NCBI GenBank assembly: GCA_024644045.1
Contig: JAHELT010000288.1
Location: forward strand, 1 to 64,000
Source of the DNA: Chromatiales bacterium
Lineage (GTDB): Bacteria > Pseudomonadota > Gammaproteobacteria > JAHELT01
DNA length: 64,000 bases
Reading direction: 5' to 3'
Shown: positions 36,042 to 44,673 of the stretch, one piece after another
How positions within the stretch are numbered: the first letter of the stretch is position 1
Layout of the letters: each line of letters begins with the position of its first letter
The notes under the pieces: model-generated
Database searches by the model: none
The model's input: the letters and a program-made list of their open reading frames with translations, nothing else
Told to the model about the DNA's origin: nothing
Made by a program: the position numbers and the translations under genes

Positions 36042-36956
36042 TCAGGGGACAGTCCCCGGCGGCACCAGGCGGGCCAGCTCCTCGATGCAATCGTCGACGC
36101 TGCGGGCAGAAGTTTCCAGCACGTGGTCGGCGGCCCGATACAGCGGCTCACGTTCCTGCAGAATCTGCTGCAGGTCTTCCATGGCGCTGGTGTTGCCGGC
36201 CATTGGACGCAAGTCCCCCTGTGCGATCACGCGCTGCATGTGCTCTTCGGGCAGAGCCCTCACCCACACGGTGAAGAAATGCCGGCGCAGCAGGCTGTAC
36301 GTATCGGCGGCCGAGACCAGGCTGCCGCCGGTCTCCAGGATCACGTTGCGGTAGTCGTCGCGCACGCAAGCCACGGCCTGCTTCTCCAGGCGCCGGTACA
36401 TCGGCTGCCCGCCAAGGGAGAATATTTCCTCGATCGCCATGTTGCCGATGCGCTCTATGACATCGGTCAGTTGCACGAAGGGCAGGCCGGTGCGCCGGGC
36501 GAGCAGCCGCCCGAGCGTGGTCTTGCCCGCGCCGCGCAGACCCAGCAGCGCGATACCCTGCTGCGCGTCACGGGCGGCCTCGAAACGCTCGCGAAGCAGC
36601 GCGAAGGCTTCCTGCTGCTGCGCCTCATCCAACTGTGCGATGAACGCCTGCAGCAGCGTGGCAGTGTCGGTTGCCGACACTTCTTCGCTCAGCAGCGTGA
36701 GCGGGTCGGTGTCCAGAGCCTGCGCGATCTGCCACAACAGCGCAATCGAGAGGTTGGCCTGGCCCTGCTCAATCTGCGCGAGATAGCGTTCGGAAACGCC
36801 GGCATGCTGCGCCAGCAGCTTGCGCGAGACACCACGTTGCGCGCGTATGCCGCGCACACGGTTGGCGATATGGCGGTTGTAGGCCTGCGCCCCGCTCGCG
36901 CCCCTGCGCAGCGCGGCGCCCTCGCCCCCGGCCGGCAACGGATGTGCGCTCGCCAC
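36042..36956 (-). CDS. boxR: BoxR/BzdR-type regulator (XRE HTH + shikimate-kinase-like domain)
   Basis: This protein of about 304 residues has an XRE helix-turn-helix (RVRGIRAQRGVSRKLLAQHA, then GVSERYLAQIEQGQANLSI). A linker joins it to a shikimate-kinase-like domain with Walker A GLRGAGKTTLG that in BzdR/BoxR senses benzoyl-CoA. This architecture is specific to repressors of benzoate degradation genes. The GTG at 36956, 7 bases after the boxB stop, is preferred; an ATG at 37031 would overlap boxB by 68 bases. The last residues PGTVP and the stop come from a GGGGACAGTCCCC repeat box, so the natural C-terminus has probably been replaced. It is co-oriented with boxB and probably represses the box genes. 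Confidence 0.9.
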   Translation of the reverse strand: MASAHPLPAGGEGAALRRGASGAQAYNRHIANRVRGIRAQRGVSRKLLAQHAGVSERYLAQIEQGQANLSIALLWQIAQALDTDPLTLLSEEVSATDTATLLQAFIAQLDEAQQQEAFALLRERFEAARDAQQGIALLGLRGAGKTTLGRLLARRTGLPFVQLTDVIERIGNMAIEEIFSLGGQPMYRRLEKQAVACVRDDYRNVILETGGSLVSAADTYSLLRRHFFTVWVRALPEEHMQRVIAQGDLRPMAGNTSAMEDLQQILQEREPLYRAADHVLETSARSVDDCIEELARLVPPGTVP

Positions 36957-36963
36957 CGGTGCG

Positions 36964-38415
36964 CTACCCGTGGAGCTTAACGAATTCGAAGCTGCCCGGC
37001 TTGTTGTCGATGTAGGTTTTCGGCGGGCCAATCCAGCGCGCGAACTCGCCCGGTTCCACGACCTGGTGCATCACGTCGTGCAGGTGCTGCAGGTCGTCCG
37101 CGGTAGGCAACCAGTCGTCGCGCTGCGCCTGCCACGCGTCGTCGGCGATCAGCGCGCCGTCGGGCGTGACCGTCAGTTGCGCGAATTCGCCGACCTTGCG
37201 ATTGAACGCCACGTGCGGCAAGCGTATCTCGAACTCGATACCGGCGCTGGAGATGCTGCGGTTCCAGCGTTCCACGCCTTTCTCGCAATCAACGACGTAG
37301 TCGTCGCGCAGGCGGGCGTTGATCGCGTTGATCGCCGGCTCGTCCACGCGCACGAAATCGCCGTTCACCAGCTTGGTGATCGGGTAGGTGGTATCCATGA
37401 GCTGATGGTCGTCTTCGATGCTGGTTTCGCGAAAGCGGCCCTTGAGTCCGGCGTTGAAGTAGTTGGCCGCGTTGGTGGACACGTCGGCGCCGAACAGGTC
37501 CAGTGACACGCTGAAGTGGAAATTCACCTTGCGCTGTATCGTGGGCAGGTCGATCACGCCCAGTGCGCGAACCTTCTCGGTGGCATACGGGTCTTCAATG
37601 CCGTTCTCCCGCATTACGCGGCACGTCTGCTCGATGGTTCGCGCCACGCCCGTGGTGCCGACGAACATGTGATGGGCTTCTTCCGTCAGCATGAAACGCG
37701 TGGTCCGCGACAGCGGATCGAATCCCGACTGGGCAAGCGACTCGAGCTGCATCTTGCCGTCGCGATCGGTGAAAAAAGTAAACATGAAGAACGACAGCCA
37801 GTCCGGCGTACGCTCGTTGAATGCGCCCAGCATGCGTGGCCGGTCGGCATCGCCGGAGCGGCGTTGCAGCAGCATCTCGGCCTCCTCGCGCCCGTCGCGT
37901 CCGAAGTACTTCTGCAGCAGGTAGACCATCGCCCACAGGTGGCGACCCTCCTCGACGTTGACCTGGAAGACGTTGCGCATGTCGTACAACGACGGCGCGG
38001 TGCTTCCCAGGTGCCGCTGCTGTTCCACCGAGGCCGGTTCCGTGTCGCCCTGCACGACGAGCAGCCTGCGCAGCATGGCCCGGTACTCGCCCGGCACGTC
38101 CTGCCACACCGGTTCACCCTTGTGACGGCCGAAGGCGATGCGCCGGCCTTCCTCGGCCGGTGCCAGCAGGATACCCCACCGGTACTCGGGCAGCTTGACG
38201 TAGTCGAACTTGGCCCAGCCGTCTCTGCTCACGCCGACCGCGGTGCGCAGGTACACGTCGACGTCCTGGAACCCGTTCGGTCCCATCTGCTTCCACCAGT
38301 CGATGTACCCGGGATGCCAGCTTTCCAGCGCCCGCCGCAGACGCCGATCGTCGGCCAGACCGACGTTGTTGGGGATCAGTTCGTCGTAGTCAACTTCAAC
38401 GATAGCTTGTGACAT
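36964..38415 (-). CDS. boxB: Benzoyl-CoA 2,3-epoxidase oxygenase subunit BoxB
   Basis: This 483-residue protein is BoxB, the diiron oxygenase that epoxidises benzoyl-CoA using electrons from BoxA. Recognisable segments are PGYIDWWKQMGPNGFQDVDV, VNVEEGRHLWAMVYLLQKYF (first iron-ligand helix) and FMLTEEAHHMFVGTTGVART (second). Length matches the family. It stands 174 bases downstream of boxC in the same direction and is followed closely by boxR. BoxA, the reductase, is not in this window, and neither is benzoate-CoA ligase. Confidence 0.95.
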   Translation of the reverse strand: MSQAIVEVDYDELIPNNVGLADDRRLRRALESWHPGYIDWWKQMGPNGFQDVDVYLRTAVGVSRDGWAKFDYVKLPEYRWGILLAPAEEGRRIAFGRHKGEPVWQDVPGEYRAMLRRLLVVQGDTEPASVEQQRHLGSTAPSLYDMRNVFQVNVEEGRHLWAMVYLLQKYFGRDGREEAEMLLQRRSGDADRPRMLGAFNERTPDWLSFFMFTFFTDRDGKMQLESLAQSGFDPLSRTTRFMLTEEAHHMFVGTTGVARTIEQTCRVMRENGIEDPYATEKVRALGVIDLPTIQRKVNFHFSVSLDLFGADVSTNAANYFNAGLKGRFRETSIEDDHQLMDTTYPITKLVNGDFVRVDEPAINAINARLRDDYVVDCEKGVERWNRSISSAGIEFEIRLPHVAFNRKVGEFAQLTVTPDGALIADDAWQAQRDDWLPTADDLQHLHDVMHQVVEPGEFARWIGPPKTYIDNKPGSFEFVKLHG

Positions 38416-38589
38416 GAGTTGAGCCTCTAAGCGCTTGTCGAGATGCAGCCTGTGACCTGTTCAACGTGCTGCGTCAATGAATGCGATTTTGACCTGGTGC
38501 ATGAAGCAACAACGCAAGGTTGTCGATTCATGGCTGTCCGTCCGTGAACCGCCCGGCGGGGCCGGGGAAACGTGTTCTTCGACACCCTG
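38416..38589 (-). other. boxC-boxB intergenic spacer
   Basis: This 174-base gap is long for an operon. It holds several TGCA tetramers (for example within GGTGCATG near 38499) but no convincing promoter hexamers. Short open frames in it have no protein character. Confidence 0.35.
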
Positions 38590-40236
38590 CTAGACCCGTT
38601 CGTGGTCGAAGTCCGGCCGCTCGCCGGTGCCGTAGGTGCGCAGCGCGCCGCGTTCGCCCACCGCATTGGAGCGTTGAAAAATCCAGTTCTGCCAGGCGCT
38701 GAGACGCCCGAAAATCTTCGTCTCGATGGTTTCCGGGCCGGCAAAACGCAGATTTGCCTCCAGGCCGGTGAGCGAGTCCGGCGAGAAGCTGGCGCGTTCC
38801 TCGAGCAGCATGCGTATCTCGTCGTCCCAGTCGATGTCGTCCGGGGCAAACGTGATCAGTCCCGCGTCCAGGGCAGTGGCGGCGTCGATCGGCTGACCGC
38901 AGTACTGCCGCGCTGCGGCCACGCGCTCGGGCTCGCCGTAAAACCGGGTGGCCAGCCGGGTGAGCCCATTACCCATCGGCAGCGGGCCGAAACTGGCCGC
39001 GCTCAGGCGGATCCTCGCCGGCGGCGTGTCGTCGTCCTCGAAGCGGCCGTCGAGCATGTAGCTGCGATCGACGGCGAACAGCAGCTCGGCAACGAAGCCG
39101 GTGAAGCAGCTGCCGGGTTCGATCAGTGCAATGGTGGTGCGCGAGGTGACGTCCAGGCGCTTCAGGGTGCGTTTCCAGTACAGCACGATTTCGTTCAGCA
39201 GCCAGTCTCCGGACTGAAACAGGAGCGCGTCGTACCCGGCCAGCGGCTCGCCGTCGCCCTGGGTCTTGAAGATCAGCGTGCCGAGCTGCGGCTCGTTGAA
39301 ACGCAGTTGCAGCAGCGCGTCGTCCAGCGCCCTGACCAGCGCCAGCGGATAGAAGTCCACGCCGAGCGCATGCGCCCCTTTAACGTCGGCGGGTGGCGGC
39401 GTTTCGGGCCCGTGAATGACCAGCGTGGCTACGCGCCGGCTGCGGTCGAGCTCGATGCGCAGGTGCGGGTAGCAGATCTCGCTGTCGGATATCTCGCGCG
39501 AGAGCGGCGTCAGGCGGATGCCTTCAGCGTCCGCCGGGCGTCCGGAACTCGAAGCCAGCGCGCGCGCGCGTTCGAGAACGCCCTCGGCAAAGCGCGAGCT
39601 CGGCAGGATTTCGTCCACCAGGCGCCAGTCGAGGGCGCGCTGCCCGCGAATGCCTTCCTCCACGGTGCAGAATACATCTGCCAGGTCGCGCCGAACCCTG
39701 CGCTTGTCCACCAGCCGCGTCAGTCCGCCGGTGCCCGGCAACACGGCCAGCAGAGGTACTTCGGGCAGCGATACGGCGGCGCTCCCGTCATCGACCAGGA
39801 CGATGTGCTCGGTCGCCAGCGCCAGCTCGTAACCGCCGCCTGCTGCCGTGCCGTTGACTGCGCACAGGTAATGCTGCCCGGAGTCCGCGCCGGCCTCTTC
39901 GATGGCGTTGCGCGTCTCATTGGTGAACTTGCAGAAGTTGACCTTGTGCGCGTGCGAGGCGCCGCCCAGCATGCGGATGTTGGCGCCGGAGCAGAACACC
40001 CGCTCTTTGCCGGATTCAACGATCACCGCGCGCACCTCGGGGTGCTCGAAGCGCAGCCGTTGCGCCGCATCGTAGAGCTCGATGTCGACGCCGAGGTCAT
40101 AGGAGTTGAGCTTCAGTTCGTAGCCGGGGAACAGCCCGGCCTTCTCGTCGACGTCCATGGTCAGGTAGGCGATCTCGCCGTCGGTCCGGAGCCGCCAGTG
40201 CCGGTACTGCCCGGGATCAGTTTGGAACTCGATCAT
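38590..40236 (-). CDS. boxC: Benzoyl-CoA-dihydrodiol lyase BoxC
   Basis: This 548-residue protein is BoxC, which opens the 2,3-epoxybenzoyl-CoA ring by hydrolytic cleavage, yielding 3,4-dehydroadipyl-CoA semialdehyde and formate. It is built of two crotonase-like halves: the first with AVNGTAAGGGYELALATEHI (about residue 130), the second with ALIEPGSCFTGFVAELLFAV (about 375). It begins MIEFQTDPGQYRHWRL and length fits the family. GGAG precedes the ATG. It is the first visible gene of the box group, with an AT-rich promoter region upstream at 40240-40310. Confidence 0.95.
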   Translation of the reverse strand: MIEFQTDPGQYRHWRLRTDGEIAYLTMDVDEKAGLFPGYELKLNSYDLGVDIELYDAAQRLRFEHPEVRAVIVESGKERVFCSGANIRMLGGASHAHKVNFCKFTNETRNAIEEAGADSGQHYLCAVNGTAAGGGYELALATEHIVLVDDGSAAVSLPEVPLLAVLPGTGGLTRLVDKRRVRRDLADVFCTVEEGIRGQRALDWRLVDEILPSSRFAEGVLERARALASSSGRPADAEGIRLTPLSREISDSEICYPHLRIELDRSRRVATLVIHGPETPPPADVKGAHALGVDFYPLALVRALDDALLQLRFNEPQLGTLIFKTQGDGEPLAGYDALLFQSGDWLLNEIVLYWKRTLKRLDVTSRTTIALIEPGSCFTGFVAELLFAVDRSYMLDGRFEDDDTPPARIRLSAASFGPLPMGNGLTRLATRFYGEPERVAAARQYCGQPIDAATALDAGLITFAPDDIDWDDEIRMLLEERASFSPDSLTGLEANLRFAGPETIETKIFGRLSAWQNWIFQRSNAVGERGALRTYGTGERPDFDHERV

Positions 40237-40260
40237 GGAGACTCCGCGTGTTGCTCGCGG

Positions 40261-40300
40261 AAGAATGCATTATTTAGCATACTCATGCAATATATTTCCT
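40261..40300 (-). promoter_or_regulatory. Candidate boxC promoter/BoxR operator
   Basis: An AT-rich stretch lies 25-65 bases upstream of boxC, with TGCA at 40266-40269 and 40286-40289 in an otherwise GC-rich region. BzdR of Azoarcus binds sites containing TGCA, so this is a plausible BoxR operator; spacing here differs from what I recall for that system. Confidence 0.35.
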
Positions 40301-40396
40301 TTATCTCGGCATACCCGGCCGGTAATGGTTCACTCAGGGCAGCGCCGAAATCTCGTCGGGGCGGGTTACCAATCGCGCGAATCGGAAAGCCTGCTG

Positions 40397-40517
40397 CAAA
40401 CCCTCCGACTGCGGCGGCGACCAGGCGGTGGTCTCGGGCGTTGACCTCGACGACGTCAATAACCGCGACAACTACGATCTGCTGCTGAACTGGATCCTCG
40501 CGGGCGCCCGACGCTGA
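40397..40517 (+). pseudogene. Decayed 3' end of a lost gene
   Basis: A frame running to the TGA at 40515-40517 encodes a protein-like tail (SGVDLDDVNNRDNYDLLLNW and ILAGARR). No usable start codon exists, and the frame meets a stop near 40325. Its composition resembles the end of a soluble or cytochrome-type protein rather than random DNA. It is probably the remnant of a gene deleted when the box genes or the HD-GYP gene were brought together. Confidence 0.35.
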
Positions 40518-40708
40518 GGCGCCAGCGCGCCGGTGGGTCCACGCCGCAAGAGGCGCTCGTCCGCCGCGGCGGCGTCGATTGCAGTGCTTCGCGGACGCCC
40601 TATGGCACAGTGTGCACGAGGCGCGCTGCGGGCCGCTGACAGATCAAGATTCCGCCGCGCCGGCCGCTACCCGCGGGTGACGTTTCCGCCAACCGAGTGT
40701 GGAGCCAG

Positions 40709-41968
40709 ATGGTACAGAAGATCGTCGATTCCTCCGTGCAGACCGTTGAGATTCCCGCGACCGACGTGGAGATCGGCATGTACGTCAGCCAGCTCGATAT
40801 TCCCTGGCTGGATTCGCCGTTCATCTACCAGGGATTCGTGATCGAATCGAAGCGGCAGCTCGATCAGTTGAAAAGCGTGTGCCGTGTCGTGTCGGTCGAC
40901 GTGCGTAAGAGCACCAACAAGCGTATGCCGAAATCCAGCCGCATGGGTGACTACGAGGTGTCGGTAGAACGCGAGCTGGGAGCCGCCAACGGCGTCCGCG
41001 AAAGCACGCGCAAGCTGGTCAAGAACATCTTCCAGGAAATCGAGCTCGGCAAGGGCATCGACGGCAACAAGGTCCAGGAGGCGGTGCACGAGACCGTCGA
41101 CAGCGTGCTGCGCAATCCCGACGCCCTGACGCTGCTTACCCAGATCAAGAACAAAGACGAATACACTGCGGAACACAGCATGAATGTGAGTATCCTGAGC
41201 GCAGCGTTTGCCCGGCATCTGGGCATGCGGCGGCAGGAAATAGAAGAAGTCGCGTACTGCGCCCTGCTGCACGACGTCGGGAAAATTCGCGTGCCCTCGG
41301 AAATCCTCAACAAGGAAGGTGCGCTCAGCAATGACGAGTTCGTCGTCATGAAAAAGCACACAGTGTTCGGCCGCGCCGTGCTGATGGCCAGTAACGCTAT
41401 GCTGACGCCGGCTGTGGACGTGGCCTACAGCCACCACGAGCGGGTCGACGGCTCGGGCTACCCGCGCAAGCTGCCGCGGGAGAACATTCCCCAGCTGGCC
41501 AAGATCATCGCGATCACTGACGCCTACGATGCCATTACCAGCGCCCGTTGTTACAGCCGCGCGCGCTCGCCGTTCGAGGCTTTGACGATCATCTATGACA
41601 ACAGCGGCCGGCAGTTCGATGAAAAGCTGAGCGAGAAATTCGTCGCGTGCGTGGGCGTGTACCCGCCCGGCAGCATCGTCGAGATGACCAATGGCGAGGT
41701 CGGAATCGTGCTGTCCGCGCACCCCGACCACAAGTTGAAACCGCGCGTCATCATGACCCGGGACGCAGCGAAGACGCCGTGCAGCGAGCGCATCGTGCAT
41801 CTGCGCCACGACGCTGCGGACGCCGAAGGCAATCGCTATGCAGTCCGCTGTACGCATCCGAACGGCGCCTTCGGTGTCGATCTGAACGCGTACCTGTCGC
41901 GCGGTCTGCGCCTGGGTGAGCATCCGCCCACCGGCTTGAGGCCGGCGATGGGCGCTGCAACCGCCTGA
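40709..41968 (+). CDS. HD-GYP domain phosphodiesterase (DUF3391 + HD-GYP)
   Basis: This protein of about 419 residues has an N-terminal DUF3391 segment (IPATDVEIGMYVSQLDIPWL) and an HD-GYP hydrolase domain. The metal site shows EHSMNVSIL, HDVGKIRVPSEIL, HHERVDGSGYPRKLP and DAYDAITSARCY. It probably hydrolyses cyclic-di-GMP, lowering its level and influencing motility or biofilm state. A GGAG lies 7 bases before the ATG at 40709, favouring it over a GTG at 40697. It is convergent with hldE, and no diguanylate cyclase is nearby. Confidence 0.93.
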   Translation: MVQKIVDSSVQTVEIPATDVEIGMYVSQLDIPWLDSPFIYQGFVIESKRQLDQLKSVCRVVSVDVRKSTNKRMPKSSRMGDYEVSVERELGAANGVRESTRKLVKNIFQEIELGKGIDGNKVQEAVHETVDSVLRNPDALTLLTQIKNKDEYTAEHSMNVSILSAAFARHLGMRRQEIEEVAYCALLHDVGKIRVPSEILNKEGALSNDEFVVMKKHTVFGRAVLMASNAMLTPAVDVAYSHHERVDGSGYPRKLPRENIPQLAKIIAITDAYDAITSARCYSRARSPFEALTIIYDNSGRQFDEKLSEKFVACVGVYPPGSIVEMTNGEVGIVLSAHPDHKLKPRVIMTRDAAKTPCSERIVHLRHDAADAEGNRYAVRCTHPNGAFGVDLNAYLSRGLRLGEHPPTGLRPAMGAATA

Positions 41969-41989
41969 GCCCGCCCGACGGGCGCGCCA

Positions 41990-43453
41990 TTAAACGCTGC
42001 TGAGACGGTCCACGATCCGCGTGGTGCTCTGCTCGGGTACGATCTCGATCAACTCGACACGCCCCCCGTAACCGCGCACCAGCTCGGCACCGACCACCTC
42101 GTCGAGCGTGTAGTCGGCGCCTTTGAACAGCACATCGGGGCGCAGCGTCTCCAGCAATGCCAGGGGCGTATCCTCGCTGAATGCCACGACCAGGTCCACG
42201 CTGCTCATGGAGGCAAGCACGGTGGCGCGGGCGGCTTCGTTCTGCAGCGGGCGCTGCTCGCCCTTCAGGCGTTTTACCGACGCGTCGCCGTTCAAGCCGA
42301 CGATCAGCTGATCGCACCGCTTGCGCGCACGCTCCAGCAGCGCGACGTGTCCCGGGTGCACCAGGTCGAAACAGCCGTTCGTGAAGCCCACGGTCAGACC
42401 GTTGGCCTGCCAGGCCTGGGTGATGCGGCGCGCCTGCTCCCAGTCGACGACCTTGCCTTCGATGTCGAGCAGCTGCTGCTGGCGCAATGCGGCATGCAGC
42501 TCGCGCGCCTCCGTCGCCGCGGTGCCAAGTTTGCGCACCGCGATCCCCGCGGCGATGTTGGCGAGCTGGGCTGCCAGCACGATCGGTGCGTCGACGGCAA
42601 GCGCTGCCGCCAACGTCGCGACGACGGTGTCCCCGGCGCCGGAAACGTCGTACACCTCCTGGCTCTCCGCAGCCAGGTGGTGCACCGTGTCAGCCTCGAT
42701 GACCGACAAGCCTTCTTCGCTGCGGGTTACAACGACGACGCCGATTTCATAGCGCTCGCGCAACTGCCGGGCCGCCTGCACGAGGTCGGCCTCCTGGCGC
42801 GCCGGCATCCCCGTGGCTTGGGTCAGCTCGTGGCGATTGGGAGTGATGACGTCCGCGCCGCGGTATCGCTCGTAGTTGGTGCCCTTCGGATCGATCACCA
42901 CGCGGCAGCCGTTACGTTGCGCGAGCTTGATGACCGCACGCGTCAGCTCTGCGGTCAGCACGCCCTTGCCGTAGTCCGACAGGATGCAGGCGCGAGCTGC
43001 GGTCAGCGCATGTTTCAGGTTGGCCAGCAGCGCTTCTGCCGTCTCCTCGGCAATGGCGTCGCACTGCTCCCGGTCGACCCGCAGGATCTGCTGGTGGGCG
43101 CCGATGCAACGGGTCTTGATGGTGGTACCGCGTCCCGGTTCGACCACCAGGCACGGTCTGCAGTGCGTCAGCTCCCGTAACAGCGACGCCGTGCGGTGGC
43201 CGGCCTCGTCGTCGCCGACCACGGCCGCCAGCGCGCTGTGCGTCTTCAGCGCGGCCAGGTTGCGCGCCACGTTTCCCGCGCCGCCGAGCATCTCGGTTTC
43301 GCTCACCACCCGCAGCACGGGCACCGGCGCCTCCGGCGAGACCCGCTCGACGTCGCCGTAGATGAAGCGATCGAGCATGAGATCGCCGATACAGGTAACG
43401 TTCGCCTCACCGAGGCGCTCGACAAGATCGGTCAGTTCGGACAAGGCAATCAT
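41990..43453 (-). CDS. hldE: Bifunctional heptose kinase/adenylyltransferase HldE
   Basis: This 487-residue protein is HldE, acting in ADP-L-glycero-D-manno-heptose synthesis for the LPS inner core. The N-terminal ribokinase-type domain (about 1-320) has GDLMLDRFIYGDVERVSPEA, MLGGAGNVARN and the catalytic DVSGAGDTVVA. The C-terminal cytidylyltransferase-type domain (about 345-487) has TNGCFDLVHPGHVALLERA and NGDASVKRLKG. It supports a Gram-negative host with heptose-containing LPS. A perfect TATAAT on the minus strand at 43485-43480 is the likely -10 box, giving a leader of about 20 bases. Confidence 0.96.
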   Translation of the reverse strand: MIALSELTDLVERLGEANVTCIGDLMLDRFIYGDVERVSPEAPVPVLRVVSETEMLGGAGNVARNLAALKTHSALAAVVGDDEAGHRTASLLRELTHCRPCLVVEPGRGTTIKTRCIGAHQQILRVDREQCDAIAEETAEALLANLKHALTAARACILSDYGKGVLTAELTRAVIKLAQRNGCRVVIDPKGTNYERYRGADVITPNRHELTQATGMPARQEADLVQAARQLRERYEIGVVVVTRSEEGLSVIEADTVHHLAAESQEVYDVSGAGDTVVATLAAALAVDAPIVLAAQLANIAAGIAVRKLGTAATEARELHAALRQQQLLDIEGKVVDWEQARRITQAWQANGLTVGFTNGCFDLVHPGHVALLERARKRCDQLIVGLNGDASVKRLKGEQRPLQNEAARATVLASMSSVDLVVAFSEDTPLALLETLRPDVLFKGADYTLDEVVGAELVRGYGGRVELIEIVPEQSTTRIVDRLSSV

Positions 43454-43479
43454 TGGCGGCTGCCGCTTCGGATCACAGC

Positions 43480-43485
43480 ATTATA
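43480..43485 (-). promoter_or_regulatory. -10 box of hldE
   Basis: Consensus TATAAT on the minus strand lies 26 bases before the hldE start codon. No good -35 match was found 17 bases upstream. Confidence 0.45.
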
Positions 43486-43593
43486 ACCGCGTGCCGGTGA
43501 TTTATCGCAGGGCGAATCGCATTTCGCGCCGCGCCGCCAGCGGCTATGATTGCGTCAGGTCCGAGATCGAGAACGCCGAGCAGCCTAATCGCA

Positions 43594-44658
43594 ATGCCCG
43601 CATTAGCCCACAAGATCTGTGTCGCGCCGATGATGGAGTGCACCGACCGTCACCAGCGCTATTTCATGCGCTTGATAACGCGCTTCACCGTGCTGTACAC
43701 GGAGATGATTCCGGTGGCGGCATTGTTGAACGGGGACCGGCAGCGGTTGCTGCGTTTCGACGAAAGCGAGCATCCGGTGGCCGTGCAGCTCGGCGGCAGC
43801 GATCGCGCCGCGCTGCGGGACGGGGCGAAGCTTGCTGAGGACTTTGGTTACGACGAGGTCAACATCAACGTCGGTTGTCCGAGCCCGCGTGTCAATGCCG
43901 GGCGCTTTGGCGCCTGCCTGCTGGACGAGCCGGACATCGTAGCCGACAGCGTCGCCCTGATGCGCGCAGCGGTGGACATACCGGTGACCGTGAAGACGCG
44001 TATCGGGCTGGACCACGATGAATCGGCGTCGCGGTTGTACCGGCTCGTGAGCCGGATCGAGCAGGCCGGATGCACCACTGTCGTGGTGCACGCACGCAAC
44101 GCCTGGCTGAACGGCCTGAGCCCGAAGGAGAATCGGGACGTTCCGCCGCTGCGCTATCCCGTGGTGCATGCGCTGAAGCGTGATTTCCCACACCTCGAGA
44201 TCGTCGTCAACGGCGGTATCCGCGACCTGCACGACGTGCGCGAGCAGCTGCGCCATTGCGATGGAGTGATGCTGGGCCGCGAAGCGTATGCGAACCCGTT
44301 CCTGCTGGCAGAGGCGGACCGGGAGTTCTTTGGCGCTGCCCCGCATGCTTGCACGCGCGAGGCGGTGCTGTACCGCTTCTTACCTTACCTCGAGCGTCAG
44401 CTCGCAGAGGGTGTGCCGCTCAGCGCGATTACGCGGCACATCCTCGGGCTGTACCGTGGCGTGCCCGGCGCACGCGCATGGCGACGCGCAGTGAGCGAAC
44501 GCAGCCGCGCGAAGCGCGCCGATGCGGTCACGCTGCGCGAAGTGGCGCACCTGTTGACCGCCGGCGCTCCGGCATCGCCCGGGCCTCCTTCCGCTGAAAG
44601 CGTGGCTGCGTTGTCATCCCGTCCGGGAATGCACGCGAAGAGCTCGCCAGGCGCGTAA
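43594..44658 (+). CDS. dusA: tRNA-dihydrouridine synthase DusA
   Basis: This 354-residue flavoenzyme reduces uridines to dihydrouridine in the D-loop of tRNA. DusA features are APMMECTDRHQRYFMRLI, LYTEMI, NINVGCPSPRV with the catalytic Cys, VKTRIGLDHDES, and VVNGGIRDLHD for FMN phosphate binding. The ATG at 43594 (MPALAHKICVAPM) is chosen over 43546 because the family begins there. The C-terminal tail of about 30 residues is Pro/Ser-rich and unconserved. It is convergent with the MotY-like gene across 15 bases. Confidence 0.94.
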   Translation: MPALAHKICVAPMMECTDRHQRYFMRLITRFTVLYTEMIPVAALLNGDRQRLLRFDESEHPVAVQLGGSDRAALRDGAKLAEDFGYDEVNINVGCPSPRVNAGRFGACLLDEPDIVADSVALMRAAVDIPVTVKTRIGLDHDESASRLYRLVSRIEQAGCTTVVVHARNAWLNGLSPKENRDVPPLRYPVVHALKRDFPHLEIVVNGGIRDLHDVREQLRHCDGVMLGREAYANPFLLAEADREFFGAAPHACTREAVLYRFLPYLERQLAEGVPLSAITRHILGLYRGVPGARAWRRAVSERSRAKRADAVTLREVAHLLTAGAPASPGPPSAESVAALSSRPGMHAKSSPGA

Positions 44659-44673
44659 AGCTCGCAACGTTGG

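Larger units (their letters stand above)
40237..40708. other. Intergenic region with box promoter and gene remnant
   Basis: The first 75 bases are AT-rich and carry two TGCA tetramers at 40266 and 40286, a tetramer reported in BzdR operators. The middle holds a decayed coding tail ending at 40517. The rest up to the HD-GYP start is GC-rich with no feature seen. Confidence 0.45.

Noticed and set aside
35673-36980. 435-codon plus-strand open frame through the tandem repeat
   Set aside because: It reads through the 177-bp repeats and then antisense to boxR; internal duplication is from the DNA repeat, not a protein repeat.
36957-37031. Earlier ATG start for boxR
   Set aside because: It would overlap boxB by 68 bases; the GTG at 36956 fits just after the boxB stop and no family similarity is lost.
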